A stretch of DNA of 64,000 bases. Origin: Ectopseudomonas toyotomiensis. Its GTDB lineage: Bacteria > Pseudomonadota > Gammaproteobacteria > Pseudomonadales > Pseudomonadaceae. Shown here one piece after another: positions 28,906 through 37,677 of the stretch. A program made the position numbers and the translations under genes. Position 1 is the first letter of the stretch. Every line of letters begins with the position of its first letter. Location of the stretch: positions 415,842 through 479,841 of the forward strand of contig NZ_FOXK01000004.1 in assembly GCF_900115695.1 (NCBI RefSeq), in the 5' to 3' direction. The notes under the pieces are model-generated. The model had not been told where the DNA came from, made no database searches, and worked only from the letters and a program-made list of their open reading frames with translations.

Positions 28906-30117
28906 ATGCAGGTCAGCAAATCGAACAAGCTCGCCAACGTCTGCTACGACATTCGCGGGCCGGTGCTCAAGCACGCCAAGCGTCTGGAAGAGGAAGGCCA
29001 TCGCATCCTCAAGCTGAACATCGGCAACCCGGCGCCGTTCGGTTTCGAGGCACCGGAAGAAATTCTCCAGGACGTCATCCGCAACCTGCCAACCGCCCAG
29101 GGCTACAGCGACTCCAAGGGGCTGTTCAGCGCGCGCAAGGCGGTGATGCAGTATTACCAGCAGAAGCAGGTCGAAGGCGTCACCATCGAGGACATCTACC
29201 TCGGCAACGGTGTCTCCGAGCTGATCGTGATGGCCATGCAGGCACTGCTAAATAACGGTGACGAGGTGCTCATCCCCGCACCCGACTATCCGCTGTGGAC
29301 CGCTGCCGTGGCGCTGTCCGGTGGCAAGCCGGTGCACTACCTGTGCGACGAGCAGGCTGGCTGGTTCCCGGATATCGCCGACATGCGCGCCAAGATCACG
29401 CCCAATACCAAGGCCCTGGTGCTGATCAACCCGAACAACCCGACCGGCGCGGTGTACTCCAGGGAAGTGCTGCTGGATATCGTCGAACTGGCGCGCCAAC
29501 ACAACCTGGTGATCTTCTCCGACGAGATCTACGACAAGATCCTCTACGACGAGGCCGTGCACATCAGCACCGCCTCGCTGGCACCGGACGTGCTCTGCCT
29601 GACCTTCAACGGCCTGTCCAAGAGCTACCGCGTGGCGGGTTTCCGCTCCGGCTGGGTGGCCATCTCCGGACCCAAGCACCGGGCGCAGAGCTATATCGAA
29701 GGCCTGGATATCCTGGCCAACATGCGTCTGTGCGCCAACGTGCCGAGCCAGCACGCGATCCAGACCGCGCTCGGCGGCTACCAGAGCATCAATGACCTGG
29801 TATTGCCCAACGGCCGCCTACTGGAGCAGCGCAACCGCGCCTGGGAACTGCTCAACGACATTCCCGGGGTCAGCTGCGCCAAGCCCATGGGCGCGCTCTA
29901 CGCCTTCCCGAAGATCGACCCCAAGATCTGCCCGATCCACAACGACGAAAAGTTCGTCCTCGACCTGCTGCTGTCGGAAAAACTGCTGATCGTCCAGGGC
30001 ACCGCCTTCAACTGGCCGTGGCCGGATCACTTCCGTGTGGTCACCCTGCCCCGCGTCGACGACCTGGAGCAGGCCATCGGTCGTATCGGCAACTTCCTCA
30101 AAGGTTACAGCCAGTAA
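28906..30117 (+). CDS. alaA: Alanine-forming aminotransferase, AlaA type (class I PLP)
   Basis: A 403-aa fold-type I PLP aminotransferase. Substrate motifs KLNIGNPAPFGFEAPEEIL and the central INPNNPTGAVYSREVLL are followed by the PLP-binding Lys in LTFNGLSKSYRVAGFRSGW (about residue 240) and the C-terminal Arg in HFRVVTLPRVDDLEQAI. Full-length similarity to E. coli AlaA (YfbQ), a glutamate-pyruvate transaminase, is strong. It is followed 6 bases later by a small gene of unknown function. The 273-base region between it and msrB holds no gene I can support. Confidence 0.9.
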   Translation: MQVSKSNKLANVCYDIRGPVLKHAKRLEEEGHRILKLNIGNPAPFGFEAPEEILQDVIRNLPTAQGYSDSKGLFSARKAVMQYYQQKQVEGVTIEDIYLGNGVSELIVMAMQALLNNGDEVLIPAPDYPLWTAAVALSGGKPVHYLCDEQAGWFPDIADMRAKITPNTKALVLINPNNPTGAVYSREVLLDIVELARQHNLVIFSDEIYDKILYDEAVHISTASLAPDVLCLTFNGLSKSYRVAGFRSGWVAISGPKHRAQSYIEGLDILANMRLCANVPSQHAIQTALGGYQSINDLVLPNGRLLEQRNRAWELLNDIPGVSCAKPMGALYAFPKIDPKICPIHNDEKFVLDLLLSEKLLIVQGTAFNWPWPDHFRVVTLPRVDDLEQAIGRIGNFLKGYSQ

Positions 30118-30123
30118 GCCGAC

Positions 30124-30570
30124 ATGGATCTGCAGATCGACGATTTCTACAAGGACGCCGCCAGCGGCCTGCTCATGCTCTATCAGGCCTTCCCGCGCAA
30201 GATGGCGCTCTACGTGGAAGACCTGATCGGGCGCGAGGAGCCGGACGAATTCGGCCTGCCCAGCAAGCGTCACCAGGCCTGTCTCGGCGCATTGCTGTGG
30301 CTGGCCGAGGAAGGCTATCTGCGCTTCGAGTCGACAATCGCTTACGACGCGCTGGATCAGGCGGTGCTGAGCGAGAAAGGTTTTCTGCGCCTGTCGCGCG
30401 CCATTCCCCACGCTTTGCGCGAGGGTGAAGTGCTGCCGCCAAGCGTGCGCCGCGTACACACCACATTGGCATTTCAACTGCGCGAGGCCCTGGCCCAGCA
30501 GCACGGCGAGCGCACCGCCCGCCTCACTCGCCTGCTGTTCGAGAGCACGCTACAGGGTCAAGAGACATAG
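30124..30570 (+). CDS. Conserved hypothetical protein (PA2829-like)
   Basis: A 148-aa soluble protein, MDLQIDDFYKDAASGLLMLYQ at the start and the basic, helical VRRVHTTLAFQLREALAQQHGE near the C terminus. The middle (SKRHQACLGALLWLAEEGYLRFESTIAYDALDQAVLSEKG) looks like a winged-helix-type alpha/beta module. No catalytic residues are recognisable. It lies 6 bases after the aminotransferase and so is probably cotranscribed. I do not recognise its function. Confidence 0.75.
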   Translation: MDLQIDDFYKDAASGLLMLYQAFPRKMALYVEDLIGREEPDEFGLPSKRHQACLGALLWLAEEGYLRFESTIAYDALDQAVLSEKGFLRLSRAIPHALREGEVLPPSVRRVHTTLAFQLREALAQQHGERTARLTRLLFESTLQGQET

Positions 30571-30664
30571 TTTGAAATAGTCGCTGGTTGAAAGCCCCAG
30601 GGGGGCGCCCTTATATAGCCGGCATTACTCGTACGTCTTTCCCCGTGAGGAGTCCGTTCACACC

Positions 30665-31537
30665 ATGATGCGCATTATGTTGTTCCTGGCCACCAACCTG
30701 GCGGTTCTGGTTATCGCCAGCATCACCCTCAAACTGCTGGGGGTCGACCGCTTCACCGGCCAGAACCATGGCAGCCTGCTGATTTTCTGCGCCGTGTTCG
30801 GTTTCGCCGGCTCGCTGGTGTCGCTGTTCATCTCCAAGTGGATGGCGAAGATGAGCACCGGCACGCAGATCATCACCCAGCCGCGCACCCGTCACGAACA
30901 GTGGCTGCTGCAGACCGTCGAGGAGCTGTCGCGCGAAGCCGGGATCAAGATGCCTGAAGTCGGCATCTTCCCGGCCTACGAGTCCAACGCCTTCGCCACC
31001 GGCTGGAACAAGAATGACGCACTGGTCGCGGTCAGTCAGGGTCTGCTCGAGCGCTTCTCCCCCGATGAAGTGCGTGCGGTGCTGGCCCACGAAATCGGCC
31101 ACGTGGCCAATGGCGACATGGTCACCCTGGCGCTGATCCAGGGCGTGGTGAACACCTTCGTCATGTTCTTCGCGCGCATCTTCGGCAATTTCGTCGACAA
31201 GGCGATCCTGAAGAACGAAGACGGCCACGGCATCGGCTACTTCGTCGCGACCATCTTCGCCGAGTTGGTACTGGGCATCCTCGCCAGCATCATCGTCATG
31301 TGGTTCTCGCGCAAACGCGAGTTCAAGGCCGACGAAGCCGGTGCTCGCTTGGCCGGCACCGGCGCGATGATCGCCGCGCTGCAGCGCCTGCGCGCCGAAC
31401 AGGGTGTGCCGGTGCATATGCCTGACAGTCTCACCGCCTTCGGCATCAACGGCGGCCTGAAGAACGGCCTGGCCGGCCTGCTGATGACCCACCCGCCGCT
31501 GGAAGACCGTATCGAGGCACTGCGCCGCCTGGGCTGA
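30665..31537 (+). CDS. htpX: Membrane zinc metalloprotease HtpX
   Basis: A 290-aa M48 protease involved in membrane protein quality control. Two N-terminal transmembrane helices are followed by the zinc motif [13 protein letters not shown] (His-Glu-x2-His near residue 140), two more hydrophobic segments, and the third ligand Glu in [13 protein letters not shown]. The C-terminal [17 protein letters not shown] is conserved. The start has AGGAG about 13 bases upstream. Its terminator is shared with the convergent tpm. Confidence 0.96.
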   Translation: MMRIMLFLATNLAVLVIASITLKLLGVDRFTGQNHGSLLIFCAVFGFAGSLVSLFISKWMAKMSTGTQIITQPRTRHEQWLLQTVEELSREAGIKMPEVGIFPAYESNAFATGWNKNDALVAVSQGLLERFSPDEVRAVLAHEIGHVANGDMVTLALIQGVVNTFVMFFARIFGNFVDKAILKNEDGHGIGYFVATIFAELVLGILASIIVMWFSRKREFKADEAGARLAGTGAMIAALQRLRAEQGVPVHMPDSLTAFGINGGLKNGLAGLLMTHPPLEDRIEALRRLG

Positions 31538-31554
31538 TCCCTCGGCTGCACACG

Positions 31555-31582
31555 AAAAAGGCGACCCTCTGGTCGCCTTTTT
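31555..31582. terminator. Bidirectional terminator between htpX and tpm
   Basis: The 7-bp GC stem GGCGACC / GGTCGCC with a CTCT loop is flanked by A5 on the left and T5 on the right, so it works in both directions between two convergent genes. Confidence 0.9.
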
Positions 31583-31595
31583 CATTGGGCCGCCG

Positions 31596-32252
31596 CTAGC
31601 GGCGCGTCAGATGGAAGACTCGCTCGTCTACCGCCGCGAGTCCGCTCTCGGCGAAGCGCGGATTCCCCGTCAGCACGTCCTTTTCCTCGACCATGCGCAG
31701 CGTCCAGCCGGCGGTGAAATGCCGGTCCACCTCGGCATCTTCTACCGAGAACGGTGGGCCATCCATGCGCTGCTGGTCGTATACCAGCGTCACCAGCAGT
31801 CCCTGGCAGGCATCCGGCAATATCGCCTGCAAATGAGCGACGTAGCGCTCGCGCATTTCCGGCGGCAAGGCGATCAGCGCAGCGCGGTCATAGAAGGCCC
31901 GGCACTCGGCAACGTCCTCACGGCCCAAGGCAAAAAAGTCGCCACACAAAATCCGCAGCGTGCCCGCCTGGTAGACCTTGAACGCACCGTACTGCGACAC
32001 CTGTGGCTGCACATCACGCTCAGCAAAGAAATCCTGCACCGCGCGCTCGGCCAGTTCCACACCGATCACCGCATGCCCCTGCTCCGCCAACCAGACCAGA
32101 TCGAGACTCTTGCCACACAGCGGCACCAGCACCGCCGCACCTTTCGCCAGCCCGAGCGCGGGCCAGTGACGACGCAGGTAGCCGTTGACCTTTTCCTGAT
32201 GAAAACCGATTTGGCTGCGCGCCCACCTGTCCTGCCAGAACGCCTCATGCAT
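31596..32252 (-). CDS. tpm: Thiopurine S-methyltransferase
   Basis: A 218-aa SAM-dependent methyltransferase of the TPMT family: [19 protein letters not shown] at the start, the glycine-rich SAM site [26 protein letters not shown], and [19 protein letters not shown]. Pseudomonas Tpm proteins methylate thiopurines and also selenium and tellurium species. The start opening [10 protein letters not shown] has GGAGG 9 bases upstream. It is divergent from the dioxygenase-like gene. Confidence 0.94.
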   Translation of the reverse strand: MHEAFWQDRWARSQIGFHQEKVNGYLRRHWPALGLAKGAAVLVPLCGKSLDLVWLAEQGHAVIGVELAERAVQDFFAERDVQPQVSQYGAFKVYQAGTLRILCGDFFALGREDVAECRAFYDRAALIALPPEMRERYVAHLQAILPDACQGLLVTLVYDQQRMDGPPFSVEDAEVDRHFTAGWTLRMVEEKDVLTGNPRFAESGLAAVDERVFHLTRR

Positions 32253-32295
32253 GAATAAAACCTCCATAAATTCGATAGGAATGACCAACTATTTA

Positions 32296-32319
32296 TGCTG
32301 GAATCCGATAGATCCAGCA
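32296..32319. promoter_or_regulatory. Inverted repeat between tpm and the LigB-type gene
   Basis: A perfect 7-bp inverted repeat TGCTGGA-N10-TCCAGCA lies between two divergently transcribed genes. Spacing of a turn and a half suits a dimeric regulator, but no match to a known operator was recognised. Confidence 0.3.
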
Positions 32320-32357
32320 ACGAAGATGGCGTCATCCTACTTCAGGAGCTGATCGTC

Positions 32358-33125
32358 ATGCTGCCCAGTCTGTTCATTTCCCACGGTTCCCCCATGCTGG
32401 CCCTGGAGCCCGGTGCCAGCGGCCCGGCGCTGGCCAAACTGGCCGCCGATATACCCAGACCCAACGCCATAGTGGTGGTGTCGGCGCACTGGGAAAGCCA
32501 GCGCCTGCTGCTGACGGCGGGCGAGCACCCGCAGACCTGGCACGACTTCGGCGGTTTTCCAGCCGAGCTGTATGCCGTGCAGTATCCGGCACCCGGCGCA
32601 CCGAAGCTGGCCGAGGAGATCGCCCAGCAACTGAACGACGCAGGTCTGTCCGCACAGCTCGATACGCAACGCCCCTTCGACCATGGCGCCTGGGTGCCGC
32701 TGTCGCTGATGTATCCGCAAGCCGACATCCCCGTTCTGCAGCTATCGCTACCCAGCCGCCTTGGCCCCGAGCTACAGACCCGCGTGGGCCGTGCGCTGGC
32801 CAACCTGCGTACACAAGGCATCCTGCTGATTGGCTCCGGCAGCATCACCCATAACCTGGGCGAGCTGAACTGGCGTGCCGGCCCGGACGTCATCACGCCC
32901 TGGGCCAAGACGTTTCGCGACTGGGTGGTGGAAAAGCTCGAAGCGGACGACGAAGAGGCCTTGCACCATTACCGCCAGCTGGCGCCGAATGCCGTGCGCA
33001 ATCACCCTACCGAAGAACACCTGCTACCGCTGTTCTTCGCACGTGGTGCTGGCGGTACCTTCACGATTGAGCACAGCGGTTTCACCTACGGAGCCCTGGG
33101 GATGGATATCTATCGCTTCGGCTAG
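32358..33125 (+). CDS. DODA/LigB-type extradiol ring-cleavage dioxygenase family protein
   Basis: A 255-aa protein of the 4,5-DOPA dioxygenase extradiol (LigB, class III) family. Metal-ligand histidines fit LFISHGSPML (first His), SAHWES, and the acidic/His blocks FDHGAWVPLSLMYP and SGSITHNLGELNW. E. coli YgiD is a homologue acting on L-DOPA; the native substrate here is not known. The start at MLPSLFISHGSP has GGAG upstream. Its stop overlaps the stop codon of the convergent TetR gene. Confidence 0.88.
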   Translation: MLPSLFISHGSPMLALEPGASGPALAKLAADIPRPNAIVVVSAHWESQRLLLTAGEHPQTWHDFGGFPAELYAVQYPAPGAPKLAEEIAQQLNDAGLSAQLDTQRPFDHGAWVPLSLMYPQADIPVLQLSLPSRLGPELQTRVGRALANLRTQGILLIGSGSITHNLGELNWRAGPDVITPWAKTFRDWVVEKLEADDEEALHHYRQLAPNAVRNHPTEEHLLPLFFARGAGGTFTIEHSGFTYGALGMDIYRFG

Positions 33126-33706
33126 CCGCTGTTTTTCACGCTATCCCAGGCGATCTGCGCCAGTAGCTCGCGGCACTCGCTCAGCTCGCTCTGAGTGCGG
33201 CCAGCCAGCCAGTTGCGCGCCAGATCATGCGTCGGGCCGATCACCACCGAGGCGAAACAGTCGTCCGGCAGCGCCCTGAACAGTCCCTGCCGACGGTACT
33301 CGGCGAGCGCCGTGAGAATCTGCGCAAAATGCTGACGATTGGCTTCGCGCAGTACATCGCCCATTTCCCCCGCCTCGACCCGACTACGGCTGTGCAGGAT
33401 GAAACGCGCCCAATCAGGATTGGCCACCACCCAGTCGATGTAGCTGGTCACCAGCAACTTGACGCAGGCCTCGGCGTTGGCCGCGCTGGCAAATCCGCGC
33501 TGCAGCAGCTCGGCGTATTGTTCGGTGCCGGCCAGATAGAGCGCAGCGATGATCCGCTCCTTGTTGCCGAAGTGGTGATACAGACTGCCGGTGCTCGCAC
33601 CAGAACGGTCACGGATCATCTCGATGGTGGTGACATCGACACCGTGCTCGGTGAAGCAGGCCAGTGCAGCCCGCAGGATCTCGTCTTTGCGTGATGGACG
33701 GGCCAT
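33122..33706 (-). CDS. TetR-family transcriptional regulator
   Basis: A 194-aa TetR-type repressor. The N-terminal DNA-binding domain MARPSRKDEILRAALACFTEHGVDVTTIEMIRDRSGASTGSLYHHFGNKERII has the family's YHHFGNKE turn. The C-terminal domain (about 60-190) includes DFILHSR-like helices and carries the ligand pocket. It is divergent from the hotdog-fold gene across a 103-base gap containing matching inverted repeats, so it probably represses itself and that gene. The ligand is unknown. Confidence 0.92.
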   Translation of the reverse strand: MARPSRKDEILRAALACFTEHGVDVTTIEMIRDRSGASTGSLYHHFGNKERIIAALYLAGTEQYAELLQRGFASAANAEACVKLLVTSYIDWVVANPDWARFILHSRSRVEAGEMGDVLREANRQHFAQILTALAEYRRQGLFRALPDDCFASVVIGPTHDLARNWLAGRTQSELSECRELLAQIAWDSVKNSG

Positions 33707-33720
33707 GCCGCTCCTTATGA

Positions 33721-33750
33721 CTAGAATATTTTTCTAGAATAACTTTCTAA
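33721..33750. promoter_or_regulatory. Candidate TetR operator cluster
   Basis: Inverted repeats CTAGAA-N5-TTCTAG (33721-33737), the overlapping 8-bp palindrome TTCTAGAA (33732-33739), and a third half-site TTTCTAA lie 15 bases before the tetR start and 60 bases before the hotdog gene. A TATACT -10-like box follows at 33757. Occupation would block both promoters. The inference that the local TetR binds here is untested. Confidence 0.55.
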
Positions 33751-33809
33751 TGCTCGTATACTGCTCCGGCGCGCGCTCATCTTCAATCGCAAACACGCAG
33801 GAGAGAGTC

Positions 33810-34247
33810 ATGAGTCAGATGTTGCAGATGTTCCAGCAGGCCGGCGCTGCCCAATTCAGCGCGATGATTGGCCAGGTCGCCCCCTACTTCGCCAGCATCG
33901 CCCCGCAGATGGTCGAGCTGCGCCCCGGCTATGCCGAGGTCCGCTTCGCCAAACGCCGTGAAGTGCTGAATCATATCGGTACGGTGCACGCCATCGCCTT
34001 GTGCAATGCTGCCGAGCTTGCCGCCGGCAGCATGACCGACGCTTCCATTCCTGACGGTTGCCGCTGGATTCCCAAAGGGATGACGGTGGAATACCTGACC
34101 AAGGCAGACGGCGACATCCGCACGGTGGCCGATGGCAGCAAGGTGGATTGGGATCAGACCGGCGACATCAAGGTGCCAGTGATGGCCTACGTTGGTGACA
34201 AGCCGGTGTTCCGCGCAGAAATTACCATGTACGTCAGCCCGGCCTGA
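33810..34247 (+). CDS. Hotdog-fold protein (DUF4442/PaaI-like thioesterase)
   Basis: A 145-aa hotdog-fold domain with the central helix GTVHAIALCNAAELAAGSMTD, in which the H-A-x6-A-E pattern is like DUF4442 and PaaI-type acyl-CoA thioesterases, then WIPKGMTVEYLTKADGDI and KVPVMAYVGDKPVFRAEITMYV strands. It has CAGGAGAGA before the start. Divergence from a TetR gene suggests induction by a lipophilic acyl ligand. No specific substrate can be given. Confidence 0.85.
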   Translation: MSQMLQMFQQAGAAQFSAMIGQVAPYFASIAPQMVELRPGYAEVRFAKRREVLNHIGTVHAIALCNAAELAAGSMTDASIPDGCRWIPKGMTVEYLTKADGDIRTVADGSKVDWDQTGDIKVPVMAYVGDKPVFRAEITMYVSPA

Positions 34248-34251
34248 AATA

Positions 34252-34278
34252 CAGAGGCCCGTCATTGACGGGCCTCTG
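34252..34278. terminator. Bidirectional hairpin between the hotdog gene and acuI-like gene
   Basis: A perfect 12-bp stem CAGAGGCCCGTC / GACGGGCCTCTG with a 3-base loop lies between two convergent genes. It lacks a long T-run but is very stable. Confidence 0.6.
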
Positions 34279-34284
34279 ATCCAC

Positions 34285-35274
34285 TCAATCGAGTCGCACC
34301 AGGATACGGCCCACCATACCGCCGGAGAGTATCCGCTCGATGGCCGTCGGCAACTCCGTCAGGCCTATTTCCTGACATAGCGGCGCAAGATCGAGCTTCC
34401 ACTGCAGCGACAGCTTGTCCCACATCGATGCCTTGACCACCAGCGGCAGCTCCACCGAGTCCACGCCCAGCAGGTTGACCCCACGCAGGATGAACGGCAG
34501 CACGCTGGCCTGGAAGCCGACACCGGCAGTCAGCCCGCAACAGGCCACGCTGCCGCTGTGGCGCAGCGACTTGACTACATTGAACAGGATGTCGCCACCC
34601 ACTGTGTCTACCGCTCCCGCCCAGCGTTCCTTCAGCATCGGACGCTCACTACCTTGCTGCAGCTCTTCGCGGCTGACGATCTCATCAGCACCGAGACCAC
34701 GCAGGAAATCGCCCTGTTCAGCCTTGCCGGTCGCGGCGGCTACGCGATAACCGAGTTGCTTGAGCAGCACCACGGCGATGCTGCCAACGCCGCCTGTGGC
34801 GCCGGTGACCAGCACGGTGCCGGACTCCGGAGTAACGCCGGCCTGCTCCAGCTTGTCCACACAAAGGGCAGCGGTCAGGCCGGCGGTACCGAGAATCATC
34901 GCCTCGCGCAGCGGCAAACCTTGTGGGCGCTTGATCGCCCAGGCGGCCGGGACGCGGATGTACTGACCGAAACCGCCGGCTGTGTTCATGCCCAGATCGT
35001 AGCCGGTAACGATCACCTCGTCGCCCACGGCGAACTCGGCAACGCTGGAGGTTTCGACTACACCGGCCGCGTCGATACCGGGCGTATGCGGGTAGGCCTT
35101 GGTCACACCTCGATTGCCGCTGGCGGACAGGGCGTCCTTGTAGTTGAGAGAGGAATAGCGCACGCGAATCAGCAGCTCGCCCTGCGGCAGTTGCTCGACG
35201 TTGCGCTGGACCACTTCACGCTGGAAACCGCCATCGGCGCCTTCGCTGACCAGCAAGGCCTTGAACTCGGTCAT
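34285..35274 (-). CDS. acuI: Acryloyl-CoA reductase-type quinone oxidoreductase (AcuI/YhdH family)
   Basis: A 329-aa medium-chain reductase of the AcuI/YhdH group: RVRYSSLNYKDALSASGNRGVTKAYPHTPGIDAAG at the N terminus, NADPH-binding VLVTGATGGVGSIAVVLLKQLGY and GSVACCGLTAGVGFQASVLPFILRGVNLLGVDSVELP. It lacks catalytic zinc. Members reduce acryloyl-CoA to propionyl-CoA in DMSP or 3-hydroxypropionate metabolism, and other 2-alkenoyl compounds. The start MTEFKALLVS follows a GAGGAGAGGG tract; a start 17 codons earlier is not needed. The gene symbol is by family only. Confidence 0.85.
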   Translation of the reverse strand: MTEFKALLVSEGADGGFQREVVQRNVEQLPQGELLIRVRYSSLNYKDALSASGNRGVTKAYPHTPGIDAAGVVETSSVAEFAVGDEVIVTGYDLGMNTAGGFGQYIRVPAAWAIKRPQGLPLREAMILGTAGLTAALCVDKLEQAGVTPESGTVLVTGATGGVGSIAVVLLKQLGYRVAAATGKAEQGDFLRGLGADEIVSREELQQGSERPMLKERWAGAVDTVGGDILFNVVKSLRHSGSVACCGLTAGVGFQASVLPFILRGVNLLGVDSVELPLVVKASMWDKLSLQWKLDLAPLCQEIGLTELPTAIERILSGGMVGRILVRLD

Positions 35275-35335
35275 CACCCTCTCCTCTTGTCGTGGTTCGC
35301 GGCTACGCGGCGCGCAGCCCATCATGAACGAAGCG

Positions 35336-36355
35336 TTACCAGAAGCGCTGCTGATTGAGCCTGCTCAGCCAGGTCAGGACGAAGCGATCTGCCGCAATGC
35401 TGGCCGCCAGCCCGACACGCTCCTGCAGACTCTTTTTATGAGCGAAATGCACATGGAACAGTTCAGCCTCGACGGCGCGCTCGGCCAGGTACTGGTCGCT
35501 GGTCTTGAGTTCGTCAACCAGCAGGCGCTCTTGCGCCGCCATGCCCAGCCAGACCTCACCGGTGGCGATGGCATCGATATCCAGCTGAGGGCGGTAACGA
35601 GCAACGAAGCCCTTGAACAGTTCGTGGGTGGTCTCCAGGTCTTCCTGGAATTTCTCCCGGCCCTTTTCCGTGTTCTCACCGAATACGGTCAGCGTGCGCT
35701 TGTATTCGCCGGCCGTCAGCACCTCGAAATCGATTTCGTGCTTCTTCAGCAGACGATGCACGTTAGGCAACTGCGCCACCACGCCAATGGAGCCAAGGAT
35801 GGCAAAAGGCGCACTGAGAATCTTCTGTCCGATGCAGGCCATCATGTAGCCGCCGCTGGCCGCTACCTTGTCCACGCACACCGTCAACGGGATACCCGCA
35901 TCGCGGATACGCACCAGTTGCGACGAAGCCAGGCCGTAGCTATGCACCATGCCGCCACCACTTTCCAGGCGCAGCACCACTTCGTCCTCGGCCTTGGCCA
36001 TGGACAACAGGGCCGTCACTTCGTGGCGCAGGTTGTCGGTAGCTGACGCCTTGATATCGCCATCGAAATCCAGCACGAACACCCGCGGTTTGCTGGGCGG
36101 CGCTTTCTTTTCCTGTTTGGCCGCCTTGGCCTGCGCCTTGCGCGTGGCCTTGAGCTGATCCTTGGACAGCACGCTGTGCTCCAGGCGCTCGCGCAGATCC
36201 TTGTAGAAATCATTGAGCTTCTGCACCTGCAACTGACCACCGCCGCGCCGCCCTCTGCTGCGCGTGGCGGCGATCGCCACCAGAACCACGACGATGGCGA
36301 CCACCAGGGTCAGGGTTTTCGCCAGAAAGCTGGCGTACTCGCTAAGAAACTCCAC
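35336..36355 (-). CDS. sohB: SohB-type S49 peptidase
   Basis: A 339-aa inner-membrane serine protease of the signal-peptide-peptidase A/SohB family. An N-terminal membrane anchor (FLAKTLTLVVAIVVVLVAI) precedes a basic linker, then the protease domain: LDFDGDIKAS, the nucleophile Ser in VDKVAASGGYMMACIG, the Lys region GSIGVVAQ, and a SohB-specific NVHRLLKKHEIDFEVLTAGEYKRTLTV stretch. The start is a GTG preceded by AGGGGG. It is divergent from the histidine-phosphatase gene. Function is envelope protein turnover by family. Confidence 0.93.
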   Translation of the reverse strand: MEFLSEYASFLAKTLTLVVAIVVVLVAIAATRSRGRRGGGQLQVQKLNDFYKDLRERLEHSVLSKDQLKATRKAQAKAAKQEKKAPPSKPRVFVLDFDGDIKASATDNLRHEVTALLSMAKAEDEVVLRLESGGGMVHSYGLASSQLVRIRDAGIPLTVCVDKVAASGGYMMACIGQKILSAPFAILGSIGVVAQLPNVHRLLKKHEIDFEVLTAGEYKRTLTVFGENTEKGREKFQEDLETTHELFKGFVARYRPQLDIDAIATGEVWLGMAAQERLLVDELKTSDQYLAERAVEAELFHVHFAHKKSLQERVGLAASIAADRFVLTWLSRLNQQRFW

Positions 36356-36490
36356 GGATCCCCCTTGGACAATGCAGCGGCGCCTGAGCGCACAAAGGCT
36401 CAAGCATACCGGCGCAGCGACTCGCCGGCCAAGCGCGGCAGCACTGCACAATGGACATACAAGCAATTCAAACAAGCGTATGTTTTTTCA

Positions 36491-36519
36491 TTGACAGCCC
36501 CCGAGCTTCCTCATACCCT
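36491..36519 (+). promoter_or_regulatory. Candidate promoter of the histidine-phosphatase gene
   Basis: A consensus TTGACA (36491-36496) is followed after 17 bp by TACCCT (36514-36519), 36 bases before the GTG start. The -35 is perfect and the -10 moderate. Confidence 0.5.
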
Positions 36520-36554
36520 CGCGAAACATTCAACGTGCCGGGACCAATACGGAC

Positions 36555-37253
36555 GTGGGCAGCATCTATCTGATTCGACATGGCCAGGCCTCATTCGGTG
36601 CAGACGACTATGATGTCCTGTCACCCGTTGGCATACGCCAGGCCGAAGTGCTGGGCAAGCACCTGGAGCAACTCGGCATCAGTCTCGATCGTTGCGTCAG
36701 TGGCAGTCTGCGTCGCCAGCAACACACTGCCAACGCCGCCCTGGAGCACATGAGCAGAGCGCCGGCGCTGGATGTCGACGAAGCCTTCAACGAATTCGAT
36801 GCCGATGCGGTTATTCGCACGCTGCTACCGGATCTGCTGCCGGAAGAACCCGAAGCCCTGCATATCCTGCGTAACGGTGCGCATAACCGCGCCGAGTTCC
36901 AGCGTCTGTTCGCCAAGCTGATCGGCCGCTGGATTTCCGGGGAGCATGACAAGCCCGGCCTGCAAAGCTGGCAGGCCTATGTCGAACAGGTCGAAGGCGG
37001 TCTGCGGCGCATCCTCGAACAGGCCACCAGCAAACAGAATATCGCCGTGTTCACCTCCGGTGGCACCATCACCGCCCTGCTCCGCCTGATTACTGGCGTC
37101 CCGGCGGCAAAGGCCTTCGAACTGAATTGGCAAATCGTCAATACCTCGCTCAGCCAGCTGAAATTCCGCGGCAGCGAGGTGAGTCTGGCTTCCTTCAACA
37201 GCCATGTGCATTTACAGCTGCTGAAGGCGCCGGAGCTCATCACCTACCGATGA
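36555..37253 (+). CDS. Histidine phosphatase family protein (phosphoglycerate mutase-like)
   Basis: A 232-aa protein that starts SIYLIRHGQASFGADDYDVLSPVG, the RHG motif of the histidine phosphatase superfamily, with GSLRRQQHTANAALEHM and the C-terminal NIAVFTSGGTITALLRLI (second His replaced by a Ser/Gly-rich block). The active-site acid is probably Glu in DVDEAFNEFDAD. It may be a phosphatase rather than a glycolytic mutase. The start is GTG, supported by the frame opening directly at the RHG strand; the next ATG is too far downstream. Confidence 0.85.
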   Translation: MGSIYLIRHGQASFGADDYDVLSPVGIRQAEVLGKHLEQLGISLDRCVSGSLRRQQHTANAALEHMSRAPALDVDEAFNEFDADAVIRTLLPDLLPEEPEALHILRNGAHNRAEFQRLFAKLIGRWISGEHDKPGLQSWQAYVEQVEGGLRRILEQATSKQNIAVFTSGGTITALLRLITGVPAAKAFELNWQIVNTSLSQLKFRGSEVSLASFNSHVHLQLLKAPELITYR

Positions 37254-37309
37254 GCTCCAGCCCACTGCGGCCGTGAGGCTGCGCGAAAAAACCGAAAAAG
37301 GATAAGACC

Positions 37310-37621
37310 ATGAGTGTTGCTGACATCGCCCAAACCATGCAGTCCAAGTTCAACGCCAGCGCCGCTGCAGGCCTGGATCTGGTATTCCAATTCAACATCG
37401 AAGATGGCGAGAACTACGCGCTGATCGTCAAGGACGGCACCTGCGCCCTCGAGCAAGGCGACAATCCGAACGCCAACGTGACCCTGATCATGGACAGCGA
37501 AACCCTCAAGGGCATCGTCAGCGGCGAAACCGACGGCATGCAGGCCTTCATGGCTGGCAAGCTGCGCGCTGAAGGCGACATGATGCTGGCGATGAAGCTG
37601 GGCGAACTGTTCCCGGTCTGA
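37310..37621 (+). CDS. SCP2 sterol-binding domain protein
   Basis: A 103-aa single-domain SCP2 protein: QTMQSKFNASAAAGLDLVFQFNIEDGENYALIVKDGTC and TLIMDSETLKGIVSGETDGMQAFMAGKLRAEGDMMLAMKLGELF match the family throughout. Such proteins bind acyl-CoAs or other lipids in a hydrophobic tunnel. It is 56 bases after the histidine phosphatase, has AAGGA before the start, and ends at a strong terminator. The ligand is not known. Confidence 0.92.
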   Translation: MSVADIAQTMQSKFNASAAAGLDLVFQFNIEDGENYALIVKDGTCALEQGDNPNANVTLIMDSETLKGIVSGETDGMQAFMAGKLRAEGDMMLAMKLGELFPV

Positions 37622-37645
37622 TCGGCGAGCTGAGCGCAAGACACG

Positions 37646-37677
37646 AAAACCGGAGTCCTGGCACTCCGGTTTTTTTT
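37646..37677 (+). terminator. Terminator of the SCP2 gene
   Basis: The stem ACCGGAGT / ACTCCGGT with a 6-base loop is flanked by A-rich DNA and followed by a T7 run, 25 bases after the stop. Confidence 0.92.
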
